This document shows, one piece after another, positions 4,698-5,141 of a stretch of 5,141 bases of DNA. Position 1 is the stretch's first letter, and every line of letters starts with the position of its first letter. Source of the DNA: Solirubrobacterales bacterium (GTDB lineage: Bacteria > Actinomycetota > Thermoleophilia > Solirubrobacterales > Solirubrobacteraceae); the NCBI GenBank assembly GCA_025963955.1, contig JAOPZU010000088.1, positions 1 to 5,141 on the forward strand, given 5' to 3'. The notes under the pieces were generated by a model. The model had not been told where the DNA came from and made no database searches. It was given only the letters and a program-made list of their open reading frames with translations. A program made the translations under genes and the position numbers.

Positions 4698-5141
4698 ATG
4701 GCACGCCAGCTCTGGATGCTCCGCCACGGGGAGGCGGAGCCGCACGGCACGCGCCCGGACAGCGAACGGGAGCTGACGGAGCGCGGTCGGCAGCAGGGCG
4801 CCGACGCGGGCCGCGCGCTCGCCCGGCTGGACGTGCGCCTCGCGGCGGTCTTCTCCAGCCCGAAGGTCCGCGCGCACGCCACCGCGACCGCGGCCGCCGC
4901 CGCCCTGGGGACCGACGTCGTGCTGCACGCACCGCTCGCGGACGCCTTCGACGCCGAGGAGGCGCTGCTCCTGCTGGCCGCCGCCGAGGACGGCGAGAGG
5001 ATCCTCGTCGTGGGCCACGAGCCCGACTTCTCGCAGGTCGTCCACGACCTCACGGGCGCGGACGTCGACTTCAAGAAGGGCGGCGTGGCCGTGATCCGGC
5101 TGGCCGGGAACGCCCGCCGCGGCGAGCTGCTCGCGCTGCTG
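4698..5141 (+). CDS. sixA: SixA-type phosphohistidine phosphatase (histidine phosphatase superfamily), 3' end cut by window
   Basis: The open frame from ATG 4698 gives 148 residues with no stop before the window edge. SixA proteins are about 150-165 residues long, so only a few C-terminal residues are likely missing. The N-terminal LWMLRHGEAEP (5-15) carries the catalytic RHG motif: Arg9 and His10, the latter becoming phosphorylated. SSPKVRAHATA (53-63) supplies the second phosphate-binding Arg58. VGHEPDFS (105-112) supplies the second active-site His107. The short length, and the VGHEPD motif late in the protein, fit SixA rather than phosphoglycerate mutase. Family members remove phosphate from phosphohistidine in signalling or phosphotransfer proteins, but the target here is unknown. 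It is cytoplasmic, with no signal peptide. It starts 19 nt after the secreted-protein gene; I infer no functional link. The gene symbol marks the family, not proven orthology. Confidence 0.88.
   Translation, partial: MARQLWMLRHGEAEPHGTRPDSERELTERGRQQGADAGRALARLDVRLAAVFSSPKVRAHATATAAAAALGTDVVLHAPLADAFDAEEALLLLAAAEDGERILVVGHEPDFSQVVHDLTGADVDFKKGGVAVIRLAGNARRGELLALL

Noticed and set aside
3098..5074. A 658-codon open frame on the minus strand opposite the secreted-protein and SixA genes
   Set aside because: It is antisense to two genes with clear motifs, a signal peptide and catalytic residues. Its translation is low-complexity Arg/Ala/Gly/Val without a recognisable domain, as expected of GC-rich shadow frames.

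Overview
The window is GC-rich throughout (about 70% by eye). Codons in the real genes end almost always in G or C, and start regions are often poor in Shine-Dalgarno sequences. With an ACAD10/11-type gene pair and secreted TIM-barrel glycosidase-like proteins, this suggests a high-GC actinobacterium, possibly Thermoleophilia/Solirubrobacterales (Conexibacter, Patulibacter, Solirubrobacter). That placement comes from general impression, not a database search.

Layout. Bases 1-63 probably hold the last 20 codons of a plus-strand gene that converges on, and overlaps by 10 bp, the end of a minus-strand operon. The operon fills 54-3101 and reads right to left: a TetR-family repressor (3101-2496), an acyl-CoA dehydrogenase (2499-1234, joined to the repressor by an ATGA overlap), then an 88-nt gap and an APH-fold small-molecule kinase (1145-54) with a strong ribosome binding site. 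Bases 3102-3259 form a divergent control region with a TetR-type operator-like palindrome over the repressor promoter and a mirrored partial copy about 50 bp away. On the plus strand follow a secreted glycosidase-like TIM-barrel protein (ending at 4678) and, 19 nt later, a SixA-type phosphohistidine phosphatase that runs off the window at 5141.

How the genes work together. The kinase and dehydrogenase are the two halves of what eukaryotes carry as one fused protein, ACAD10/ACAD11. They also resemble the LvaA/LvaC pair of Pseudomonas levulinate catabolism. In those systems the kinase phosphorylates a 4-hydroxyacyl-CoA and the dehydrogenase-fold enzyme then removes the phosphate, so the acid can enter beta-oxidation. 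The repressor in the same transcript probably senses an acyl-CoA or related ligand and represses the operon. The substrate cannot be read from the sequence. The glycosidase-like gene and the SixA gene have no obvious functional link to this pathway.

I see no CRISPR array, mobile element, tRNA, rRNA or phage gene. Nothing here is clearly a new type of system. The points most worth following up are the split ACAD10/11 operon with its own repressor and operator, and the unclear start of the secreted protein, where the only good ribosome binding site points at an ATC codon.
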